64,000 nt of DNA, taken from contig NC_092570.1 in NCBI RefSeq assembly GCF_037975245.1, positions 14,767,501 to 14,831,500 on the forward strand, read 5' to 3'. Position 1 is the first letter of the stretch; every line of letters begins with the position of its first letter. This DNA is from Apostichopus japonicus (lineage: Eukaryota > Echinodermata > Holothuroidea > Aspidochirotida > Stichopodidae). A program made the translations under genes and the position numbers. Below the pieces are notes generated by a model. That model was not told the origin of the DNA, did not search any database, and was given only the letters and a program-made list of their open reading frames with translations. Positions 1 through 12,300 of the stretch are shown here, in pieces.

Positions 1-79
1 GTTTTTTCAGCGCATCGAGATATTTTTAATGTTTTTTGCACTTTATAATTATTATTATTATTCTACTCTCTTTTAATAG

Positions 80-397
80 CGGCTGTCCGAGGTTGCCCTC
101 ACTCTTCTCAAGGTGGCCCCCCACGATCCTATCATCATGGGCTGTAAAGGCCTTCAGAGGTACGTACCCTCCTGGTAATTGTCGCTTTACATATATGACT
201 ACACAGTACATATGGAAACTTTTGCTCTATAAACGGCCTGTTGTCGGAGAATTAAATGCTGTCGTATACGCACAGGAAGCTTTGCGGTTTTCACTCTCCA
301 AAATTGCTGTAAGAGCACTGCACACTGTGGTGTGTTCAGATAAAAGCCGAGTAAAGGAGGACTTCACAAAATTTCTTACGATGCTTTTGATTTGCTG
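80..397 (+). CDS. unc80: unc80 exon a (with apparent 1-base frameshift)
   Basis: Acceptor TTTTAATAG precedes it and donor GTGAAA follows. The reading frame from 81 gives RWPPTILSSWAVKAF, then VVYAQEALRFSLSKIAVRAL. Around 361-369 coding sense jumps to the next frame (HKISYDAFDLL), which ends in phase 0 and joins the next exon cleanly. In the first frame the reading runs to a stop just after the donor, and every join I tried failed. One missing base near 365, either real or an assembly error, restores a length divisible by three. Confidence 0.72.
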
Positions 398-3300
398 GTG
401 AAAGGTACGAACCTTAATATTGACCAATCAAGTTGAATTTTATATCACTAGAGAGAAGAGTCAACAAACTTTTCTTTGGCATAGGAAAGAAATTGGTTAT
501 GCAATCACACTCCCAGCAAGCACAATGTAAGCATTGAGAGAGAGGGACATTTTGAAGACATTCACTGCTATCCGAAGTGGTTTATACTTTTTCAGATTAA
601 AAAGTACGGGGTTTAGTTCATACGCATAATAAATAACGACACATCATCGTAGAGAGGACAGAATATTCTTCAAAATGACATAAGAGTTTTCTTAGTGCTA
701 CACTTAAAAAGTTATGAAAAGAGTTAGCGCAAAATGTGCTTATTTTGTAGCCATATTTGCTGCGTAAAGGGGTGTTTTGTGCCGAGTTCCTATTTTACAG
801 GTAAACTGTATAAAATCAGATGACTTTGCAGGAATAATATTTAGTTTCCCCCTCGTCTGTTTTGTAGATACCTCACCAAGATGATTCCCATGACAGACTG
901 GAGCAATCAAGATCTACGACCAGCATTGATTCAGATACTCAAGAGATTGGACAAACTGTTTCAGAAAATTCACAAGAAACCAACGTTAATGGTTTGTGCT
1001 TTTATCATGTTTAATTCCCTTTTACTCCCCTTTAATTCCCCCCCCCCCAAAAAAAAAACTTTTATACTCTTCACCTGGTTTTTGTTTTTTTCACGCTACA
1101 AAGTTAGTCTGTTTGTTCATTGGTCAATCTTTCACAACAGTAAATGAATATGAAAATGACACCAGCAAGCTTTGCTATAGCATTTTGAAACACTAGTAAT
1201 GTTTCCAGAATATATATAGTGATTATATCACAAACAAGAGAGTTATTCTGATCCTAACACAAAATAAGTTATGAACATATTGATCCTAACACAAAATAAG
1301 TTATATACATATCAATCCTAACACAAAATAAGTTGTTTACATAGCGATCCTTACACAAAATAAGTTATATACATATCAATCCTAACACAAAACAAGTTGT
1401 ATACATAGCGATCCTAACACAAAATAAGTTATATACATATCGATCCTAACACAAAATAAGCTATATACATATTCATGGCGACCACAATGTGACTTAATGA
1501 CAGGTTTGAAGGAAGTGATAAATCACTTCAAATTATTACATTCATCTTGTAATAGCATCTTAAACATTCCAGCTAAATAAATTCCAGCAAAACAAATTGG
1601 TACTGACCACCTTGCAGTAAGAACCACACATTTACAGGACCTAAAGGTTTAATTTCATACCAAAAGATATTCTTGATGTGGTTAATTATGTTGCTCTTTT
1701 TCTTCTGTCTTTTTTATCTTCAGCGTCAGCTAGATTGGGAGTCGGCCGCTAATTTCTTAAAAGGGCTGTACGCAACTTTGACCAGGCAGAGCATCATCAG
1801 CCACTTACCTCACCTGAAAGTAAGTCACAGTTCCTCTAATTACCAGTCAGTCAATATCATAAGAGAAAGCAAGGTATGGAGAATGAATATTCAGTAGTCT
1901 CTCAAAGAAAGCAAGGTATGGAGAATGAATATTCAGTAGTCTCTCAAAGAAAGCAAGGTATGGAGAATGAATATTCAGTAGTCTCTAAGAGAAAGCAAGG
2001 TATGGAGAATGAATATTCAGTAGTCTCTAAGAGAAAGCAAGGTATGGAGAAAGAATATTTAGTGGTGTCTGGAAGAAAGCAATTCACCCATTTGTCTGCA
2101 ATAGTATGTTTAGTAGTCATTCAACCAAGAAATATTACATTCTTTTTGGGGGCAGTGGGAGGGGTTCAGTTTTGATGAGATCCCGCACTGATATGAGGAC
2201 CTCTCTTTAATTTAGTCTTTCATTAACAATCCCTGCTCAACATATGTCTGACTCTTCTCTTGTGTGATGGTTCAGCACCAGGCCCAGGGGGTCATTTATG
2301 ATGAGATCCCTCACTGATATGAGGACCTCTCTTTAATTTTGTCTTCCATTAACAGTGCCTGCTCAACATCTGTCTGACTCTTCTCTGGTGTGATGGTTCA
2401 GCACCAGGCCCAGGGGGTGGGGGCATTTATGATGAGATCCCTCACTAATATTAGGACCTCTCTTTAATTCTGTCCACCATCAACAGTCCCTGCTCAACAT
2501 CTGTCTCACTCTACTACTCTGTGATGGTTCAGCACCAGGCCCGGGGGGTGGGGGGGGGGCATTTATGATGAGATCTCTCACTGATATTAGGACCTCTCTT
2601 TAATTCTGTCTTCCATTTAACAGTCCCTGCTCAACATCTGTCTGACTTTACTCCTGTGTGATGGTTCAGCACCAGGCACCGGGGATGGTCTCTCACTGGC
2701 CCACGTTGCTTCCAGTGAACTCCGATTCACCCCGCCTCCCGTCTTTTGTTCTGCAGTCATTAGGTTGGTCGCAATGCAGATGCATTGTATGAAGGTAAGC
2801 TAAGCAGGCATAGTCTTACCGATACTGGATAATATAATTTAGTAACAAACTAACGTTTATGATTTATAGGTATTTGGTCGCAATAGCGATGCATTTTATG
2901 ATGGTCAAGGAAAATTCTGCAGGCCAAAGTCGTACAGTTTGTGGATAATATGCTTTTACTTAAACATGTCTCTGAAAATACAATTGACCTGTTAAAATGT
3001 TTACATAGTAAAATGTTAACAAAGTAAAAGGTTTACATAGTTAAATGATTACATAGTAAAAGGTTTGCATAGTAAACTGGGATTGTCTGTACCGATTGGT
3101 TAGAAAGAATTCGTTAGCAATAAAGGTTGACACAATCTGCAATAATTAAACAATTCTTCGCAACAGCGTAACCAAAAACAATAAACGTAAGCCCAGATGC
3201 CAAGCATGATAAAGGAATTTTTTTTGCATGGCATGCTGCTGTTTATTCAGCTCGCATGGCCAATTTGCATGTCCTGCATGTCACCCTCATTTGCATGTTT

Positions 3301-6300
3301 AATAGCATGCCTGCATGGTCTCTTGGCATCTTTGCATCCCAAACACTATCACATGCCATGTCTCTGTTGCCTCGCTCGTTTTTTCAACGTTTTCCTTTTA
3401 ATTTGGACATATTCCTATATTTGATAAGCAAGAGAGCATGTTAAATGATATGTGGATGTTATAGAATGTTCATACACTTTTTAAGGTGACCGCTACTACT
3501 ATTAAAAGAGTGCATGAAGAATTCTCTCTTATGTAAGGTACGTGGAAAAGAACATAGCTTAGTTATGGATCACGATGAAATTTGCTCGTCAAATGTTCAC
3601 AATTTGCCCTTTATATACATATTAACACCATTTTACCAAGATATTTTTGAAAGTTTTTGTTCCAAAATGTTAAATGCCAAGTCTTTCGTTGGCAATTTTA
3701 GTTTTCCTGTTTCACATGAGACTTGACCAAGTCTCTCAAGAGTATAATTCACCTCTGTTTGTATAGCCGTCTGCCGTAGTAATAGAGGGCAGTATGTAAC
3801 AATTGCATTTGATGGAGCAAATCTTGTCGTGACCCGTACTTATATAGAGAATGATTCATACTCACTTTGATGGAATGATGTCATGATTTTTGGTCAGGAA
3901 TGGAATGCCAATTTTTTACCCCCTACCCCTCTACACATCACCCTGTAATGACTGACCAGAATGCAACATGTACCAATTGCTATACGACGGAATGCTCTGG
4001 ATTTATTAGCCTGCGTAGAATGCAGTGAATGCTACCGGGATTATATTATCCTCATTTTTGAAGAATGCCTGACAGTAAATGCTGTCGAGATTATCTGATT
4101 TACTACTGGCATGCAAGCTGCTGGAACCGAAATTACGTAGGCATGGAAACGATTTCTGTTGGTTGAAACAAAGCATGACCTTTGACCCAACATGGCATGT
4201 ACTTCACTACTGCAACCAAAGGTATGAAATCTTTGAAGATACTTCAGGCATCTTGATTTACTGAAACTAAATCTAGTTTTGATGGGTTTTGTTTTAATAT
4301 CAAAAGGATTCTTTTAACTTATATATTTAAGTCACTTATTTTGCATTTACTTGTCTCAACAAATGTTGTCAGTAACGACCGAGACATTTAGGCCTACTTG
4401 TAGGAAAATGTAGGACAATGCATAATGGATAGATTCACTTTTTATAACTTTTTTCTCATGTTTCCATTAAAGAGAGGGAAAATTTCTTGCAGAACCAATC
4501 ACTGGATAGCAGCGCCAAAAAAATTCAAAGACCCATGTGAAAAATGTGTCAAGGGTGTACATTCTTTAAAAAAAACCAATGTTTGGGGGCTAAATTTGCT
4601 AATTGTAAAAACAAAAAAGGCAAGTGGATGAATTCTAACGTGAAATTTTTTATCTGAAACTTGGCCCTTTCTGGTAAAGCAAAACAAAAATCAATTTGTG
4701 CATTTCATATGTTTTGTTGGCTTTCAGATGTTCTTAAAATATGCAAATTCATGATGGTTCTGCTCAAGAAATTTTGTTATTCATAATAAGATGTTTTCAT
4801 GTTCATTTTGCGATCATCCTAGATTCATTAATTGCTCTCATGTTTATCTAACAAGAAATCTCATTAATGTTTGTCTTTTAAAGTTAGCCTTGTTGCGTAT
4901 GAGCACTTCCACAATATAAAGGTTAATGGAAGAAGGGTTAGGTGGGAGGGGGATGGATGGGGGGTGGGGGTTTGAGATAAGGGGGATAGGAAGGACGGTT
5001 CATTTATAATCAGCAGGTGTAAAAGGGTGTACATGCTACAGTGAGGAGGGAATTTTGGATTGTGAAACATGTGATTGTGATTGGAACTGTTTATGTTATA
5101 CGTAACGTATCTCGAAATGCAAGAAAATATATGGATTAAAAAATATATAAATTTGAAATGTAAAGATTACATCTACAACTGGATTCTATTTTCATTTTAT
5201 GCTTTGATATTTATAGTGATAAAATTTGCAGCTTGTAGCCATATCTGGAAGGGTTATGATAGTATTTACTTGGCATTAAGGGAGATTAAATTGTGGGGGG
5301 GGGTGGGTTGGAGGGGTGGGGGAGAAGTGGCGGAAGATGGGATTGGTGGTGCTGATTAGTCGTTGTTTTATTACTGTGGTATTTATTCCCTCACTCCCCT
5401 CCGCCAATCAAAGCATCAATACTGGATCAAGGCTAAGGCAAGTTACTTCAGAGTTATCAGAGAAGAAAAAAAGATAAAAGGGGAGTCTCAACTTCTCCTC
5501 TACTTTTTCTTTTGTCCCTGCTTTTCTTTTGTCTGTCTGTCTCTAAATGATTGTCTGTGTGTCTACAGTGTACTTAACCTATTTATTCCACCTTTTGACA
5601 GTTAGTAAAGTCTACATTTTTTCTTTTAAACCTTTTGATAACCTGCATGGCAGCTTATGAAGCATAATTTCATTTATCGATTGATTTACGTCCTTTCTAT
5701 GCCTTGTGGGTTGTTTGCCCTTTTAACGGTGCTTTTCTCTCCACTGATAGACCATGGCATGTATTTCTTCATCGATCTGTGGTGTTCTTTTGATTTTGTC
5801 TCTATTGTTCTTTCAATTCTATTGAGCATTAATCTCTACCCCCTCCCCCTCCCCCTCCCCTCCCATCCCCATCCTAGAAAGTGACTGTTGCAAGACTACC
5901 ATCTGTTTTCTGTTTCGTCACTATGTACTTCTTCACTCTCTATGACAGAATCCCTCCACATTCCTGGAGACAAGAAATTAAGTTATTACACTTCATTGTT
6001 GAATTTGCCCCCCTGTTTATCCCCTTATGTGAATAACGCCCTTGAAATTGTACATATTTGACATTTTCATCCATACTGATGACACCCCCCCCCCCCCCAA
6101 CTGATGTATTGTCACGGCTTGTGGGACAGCTTGGAAAGCCAAAAGGATGAACAGTTACTTCAACGAACGCAATAAGAGTACCAAACTAAGGAGCGACTGC
6201 ACAGGACAATTGCAATGACGTTGTCTCTGCAAGATAAAACCATGAGAAACATAATAATAATACTCCATGAAGTAACAAAATAAACCACCACTTATAAGAC

Positions 6301-9300
6301 TGGCAGCGTTGGAGTAGAGTGTTACTTACCAAAACAAATAAAAATCTAGAAAGGAAATCATACTTTTCCTTCTCTAGGGAGTAGTAGGGCAGCTCAGCCT
6401 AATGCAAGATAAACAAGTACACACTTCTTTGGTGGCACAAATGAAGGGGGGGGGGGTGTGGGGATAGTTCTTTCTGGAAAAGTGTGCATGTGTGCACTGG
6501 CTTAGCTTTGGGCCTGCCTGTCTCAAAATGCAGATGTCAATATTGCAGAAACTTGATTTTGGACTCTACTAAGAGAAGAGGTTCTGTTTACAACAAGAGA
6601 ATTACAATTGCACTCTATGGCATGTTACTACACCCTACTAAACCATTTGTCACATCTGCCCCTCCTCCCCCCCATCCCACCCTCACCCCCTCGTTTCACC
6701 CCCTTCACCAAACCCTTCTGTATCACACCCTTATGACTTTGTTCTGTTTATAGTATCATTACAGCATCAGCTGATTTATATCAGTCTTTCTTTTGCACAA
6801 CATCATAGTGCTTTTTATTTCTGCACCCTTTCATCATAAGATTCTTATTTTAACCACAGCGCTCCCCTAGCAATCTTATCGTTGTCCTGCTTGTGATTAT
6901 GTTGAAAACTATTTTCTTTTATGATCTTATCTTCTAATATCAGTTTCATAATATCTCTAAGTTTTTGAAAATTATTTAATATGTTTCAGCACTTTTTTTT
7001 AAAATTTTAATATGTCCACAGAATATTTTAAATTCGTGGAAATCAAGTCAAACTCAGAAGACTGATTTTTTTTGTGCTAACTTTTTGAAAATTTGTTAAC
7101 AATAATATCCTGATCTGCTAGACTTCTGTGGCTGCTATTTAAGTAACAAGCATCTCTAACTACAGAAATGGTGAATCCAACTTACTACCAAGTTGGATAG
7201 CCAGGACATACCATACTTAAGGGCTTCAGAAATTTTGCCTATTGGCCCCTTCCTTTTCCCTTCTACTTGTTGAAAATATATCAATAACAGTAATGTCTAA
7301 AACTTGCTTTAAAGATGATCCTATTTCCCTCCCACTAGGAACAGTTTTTGTCCTCATATATCTTGGTGGTGCACTAGCTTTGTAACAATAAAACTCAGTG
7401 ATCTTGCGTGTAACTCTACAATTTGCCTCCCCTCTCCTTGTTTCTGTTGATAAGAGACAGACAAATTCTTTGGAGATTACACATAGGTATTCTGCACGGA
7501 AGAAGCAGAGGCAAATCAGGAATTTTATAAAGATGGGCTTTTGCATAAAATGGTGAATGAATTCTGAGGCATATTTAAAAAAAATATTATGTCTGTAATT
7601 AGCTACAACTGTAAGGTTGTACTATTAAATATTTAGAATTTTTTTTGTTTTTGTTTGATGTTGAAAAACAAAGGGAGGTGGGGGGGTGGGGGGAGAGTGC
7701 TTACCTGTAGGTGTTGTCTAATTATTCCCTGGCTGAAATGTAAGAAATGAATCAAATACTTATTTCCAGCTAGTAAAATTTATGTTTTGCAGCAGGTAAG
7801 TTTTTATGAGTGAATCTTGAAGTATTAAGGATACCTTGCTATTGCAAACTCATGGGACCATGTTTAAGAAATTATAAAAAAGTTTCACTTTTTATAACAA
7901 TAGTTTTTGGTTTATCAGTTAAAATCATTATTGGTGTTTACACTTGCTAGTTTAGACTTTATTCATGTTTGCAGTTTTGAGAACCTTATGTGATCTTTAT
8001 AAATATAGTACCACTTTATAAAGATGGAGTTTTCCAAACAAGGAATTAACACAGGTAAATATGTGATTGTCATTAGTTTACAATATGTATGATCCTTTAC
8101 TTGTCAGTCTTTTAAGAAAAATGTTGAGAAACATGGATCATTGTGATTCTGCTCAAACTGGACACAACATCCTAACGATGTACCGGTCACAGTCTTGATA
8201 TGAGAGGAGTGGCCAGCCATGGGGTTAAGATCATGGGTAGTATCTGATCTTTTGAAAGTAATGTTACCTAATCTAAACATGAAATAGTCACGAGACTCTA
8301 ACCGTGATGTAAGGGCTTGAGAATGGCATTGTCGGTTTGAGAATGACATCGTTGGGATAGGTTTTAGTGCCCCTTGTTTCTCCTGGAATGACCAACCTTT
8401 CTTTTTCATATATCTCTCTCCTCTTTTCTACTAACTTGATATTTCTTTAGGATCTGTACACCCTAGAGCAGGTATTCGGAGGAACCTCTCTCTTCAACTC
8501 TCCCGAACGTACCGAGACCATCCTCCTCTACATGGTCCTACCGCTGTGTCTAAGGGTCGGCTGTGGAAGGAAAGGTTAGCACGAATATTAAAAGCAGATA
8601 GTCACAGTATCTAGCGCCCTCTACCGTCCCAGGTAGTCACAGTATCTAGCGCCCTCTACCGTCCAAGGTAGTCACAGTATCTAGTGCCCTCTACCGTCCT
8701 GATTCACTCACCCATCGAGCAGTAACGAATGTGGAACTCCCATTCGTAAAGTCACAGCCAGTTTAGTACTTTACTGTAATATTACACTTTGTGACGACAA
8801 ACTTAAGCACTGTTCTCATAAGAAGATGAAGGTTACGCTAGGTCATGGCACTAGGCTAGGCCATGCTACTGGGGTCAAACATGGCACTAGGCTAGAATAT
8901 GACATCAGGCTAGGCCATGGCACTGAGTTGGGCCAAGCTATGGCAATGGGCTATCTCACAGTGCTGGACTATGCCATGGCACTGGGTTTATAGTCTCGGC
9001 CATAACAATAGACTGGACCAAGGCACTAACCTGGGCCATGGCACTAAACTGGGCCACAGCACTAGGGGAAGAATGGGCACTGGGCTTGGTCATGACATTG
9101 TTCTAGATAAGCCATTGAAATAGGCTAGGCTAGACCGTGACACTTGGCTAGGCTAGGTATTGCTACTATCGATGCTATTACATAGTTTTGGCATTATTTT
9201 GAAGTTCTACCAATGACAATATCTGTTTACCTTCCTAACTAAACATCTGTCTTTGATTCCTTAGATTCTCCCAAGATTAGGCCATCTGACGTTTCATTTT

Positions 9301-12300
9301 CACTCACCATGGTCCTATATGCACTGCTGCCACCTCATAAGCAGGCCCGTCCGACAGGAGGATCCTCAAAGGGCCACGGACACTACTCTTCATTCCAGGA
9401 CCTGCCAAGCCACACCAGCGTCTCGTTCCGTGACGGGTCAGGAACGGTACCAGACACCCTCTATGAGGCTGCATTTCTAGGTAAATGTGGACGTATATCA
9501 TTTTGCCTGCAGATTGTTGAAATAATAATGACATTTTGATCCAAGCCTAATTTATCGTTTTGTTGCAAAAAGTGAGGTTTTTAAGTGATGAATTCTTTAT
9601 TTTGCTGTAAAATGTTGAAACGATGATTCTCGTAGTGCGATTCATCATCTTGTGGCAATATTTTGAATATAGTGAAAGTGATCAATTTTGCTTCAAATTA
9701 TTAAAACAAAATATTTATTTATTTGGTCAATATAGAGTGCAGGTCTTGTTTAGTTTTTCCTAACATCCCTGATGTCACCCTTGGCAAACCAGTTTTAACC
9801 AAAAGAGATGCCTCTTCACTCTTTGGCAATTTCCAATTTCCTGTAATGGGTTAATAATCTGTTTGGCCTTTATTAATTAGGAACTTTTCATACTCATTTC
9901 CTTTACAGTCTTCATTGAAATGCCAACTTCCACTCCTGTATCTGCCACTTCCCTTCTGAGCATATATATTTTAGTTGTTAATACACACAAGTCCTAGCAA
10001 CGTTTTCTTTAGCTTATCACAAATGTGGCCCAGTTGTCCGACCAAGCAAAAAAAATTAAAAATATAGCATTTCCAGTATTCCTGGTATATTCAAAAGTAA
10101 AAAAAATAAAGCCTGTCCTTTTGGGGAAGTAAGATTACAAAGGTAACCCCCTACACTCTCATACCTTGGCAGCAACAGGACTGCTATGTTTATTTGTGTA
10201 CTATTAACTCAAAAATTAATATTTATGAAACTTGGTGCAGGATAAGCTGTAAAACAGTGCACTGCTGTGTTTGGTTAATAATAACATGAATAGATGTAAT
10301 TTAGGATGGGAAGGTTTTAGGATTGTGTAAACGTCTCAAACTACAAACTGATACAGAGACAACAGAAACAGAGTGACTAAAGTACCAGGTTGTTTTTGGA
10401 TACTAATTTATTCACAGGTGGGAAAATTTGGAATAAGGAGAAATTTCCCTAGCCCTATTCCTTGTCCTTAAATGAATAAATCAAGTACAACTTCATACAG
10501 AAAATCTAGCTTCTTGATGCATTAAAAAAGAAACTGCTAAATCCAACAAATTAATGGCATGTGCCCACAATGATCACGTGATGAACAGTGGTAATATATG
10601 GGTGAAAACAGACCATCCATTGGGTGGTGTATAATGTCATTATACCCAGAATTGTATGACTAATAAGGATTTCTGGAAGGCTCATTAAGAGGGCTTAAAG
10701 ATCTGCCGTATAGATCGCAACTCTAGCACGCTATCATGGTAAAGTTTCTTGAGATTACGTAATCGACCTGCCTTGGTCGTAAGATGACCTCTTTTACCAA
10801 TTAGTCTGCAACGCCTGCCATATATTTTTTCTTGTATGAGAGTCTTTGTGTGAATGCTGTATGATTAACTACACTGTAGACATGATCATATTCCACACAG
10901 TGTTAACACAATGAGCCTAATGGTGTTAAGAAGCTATGCAGGCTAATTGTAGCGCCTGCGGTCGATTTACGACCAAGGCAGGTCGATTACTTAATAACAA
11001 ATCTTTCCTAGCTATAGCGTGCAATAATTGGAGCCAATAAAGCAGATCTTTAAACTTGAAGGGGCTTGCCTATCAAATGCCAATATTACAGTTAGGTGAG
11101 GGGATGATGAAAGACAATGCTGAACCCTGTGTGCAGTGCGATGGAATGTGTTAAGCGTATTAAAGGATGAGTTTATAGCAACGTTACGTACTCAACCATT
11201 GTCAAGTCTAACAGGAATTTTTTACTTACGTTAATAAGATATCAAAGCAATGCTTTCTTAGTTGTCATCATTTATTCCGTTCCTCTCAATTTCACAGGTC
11301 TTAAGATCCTGATGGTATGCTTTAAAAGTCAGTTATCGAGAGAGTGGTTCAGAATGGCTGCCGTGATTAAAGAGGTTGGCTCAAAAATGCTAGGTATTTA
11401 CACTTATTTTTTTTTAATTTAAAAAAAAGTTTGCTTTGTTTTTTAATACTACTACATGCTCTGAATTAGACCTTGCTCCTGAATACTTAAAAATTGGATG
11501 TTCATTTTTTTTTCTCTAGGTGGGATAGCGCTGTGGAGTTTTCTTGATTTTGTGATCACTGTGAAGTCACCTCTCTATGTGCTACTGAAGCCATTCATAG
11601 CGTTCAAGGTAAGAGCTGGTACTGGTAGAGTGAGGGGAATGGAAGTAAGCTACAAAGAGACTCATAAGATATGTTTGTCTTAAATGTTAAATGACATCTC
11701 CATTGCTTGTGTTAGAACACTCTTATATCGCTTCTTAGTGTGGAGGACTGAGAACTGTGTGTGTGTGTGTGTGTACATGTTTTGTAATCTGACTGAGGAC
11801 TTCAAGAAAGGAATACCAATTAAGTCCTCAGATGTCATTCAAAATGAACAACCATGTCCTCAGAAGAATTAACCATGTCCTCAGAAGGATTAACCATGTC
11901 CTCAGAAGAATTAACCATGTCATCAGAAGCATTAACCATGTCCTCAGAAGATTCACACACATTAGGGTAGAATGGGTTGGAGCCCCTTTTGTCTCTGCAG
12001 ATGAGATGAAGTACTTCATCATTGTCATCAGCTGCAGCCAGCAATAAGTGAGTGGACTACACTCTGTCAATGAACTAATTTACTGTCACGACATATAGCT
12101 TTTGCGGTAATGCGATGTTAACATCTCTTAACACTTGTAACATTTATCATTGAAATAAAGGATGAAGGAAATTTTAGGGCCATTAAGTGAGTATACACGT
12201 TTTGATTTTACGAATGACACACGTGGTACGGGTGCATATCACAAGAGCAGACCAGTCTGAGTAAGAGAGGGGTGGAGGAGGGGGAGTGGGGGGGGGGAGG

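Noticed and set aside
1250-1474. Possible CRISPR-like array
   Set aside because: Repeats are contiguous with no spacers, inside an animal intron.
1876-2175. 99-codon repetitive ORF (ENEYSVVSQRKQG units)
   Set aside because: The 42-bp intronic minisatellite has a period divisible by three, so it is open by construction.
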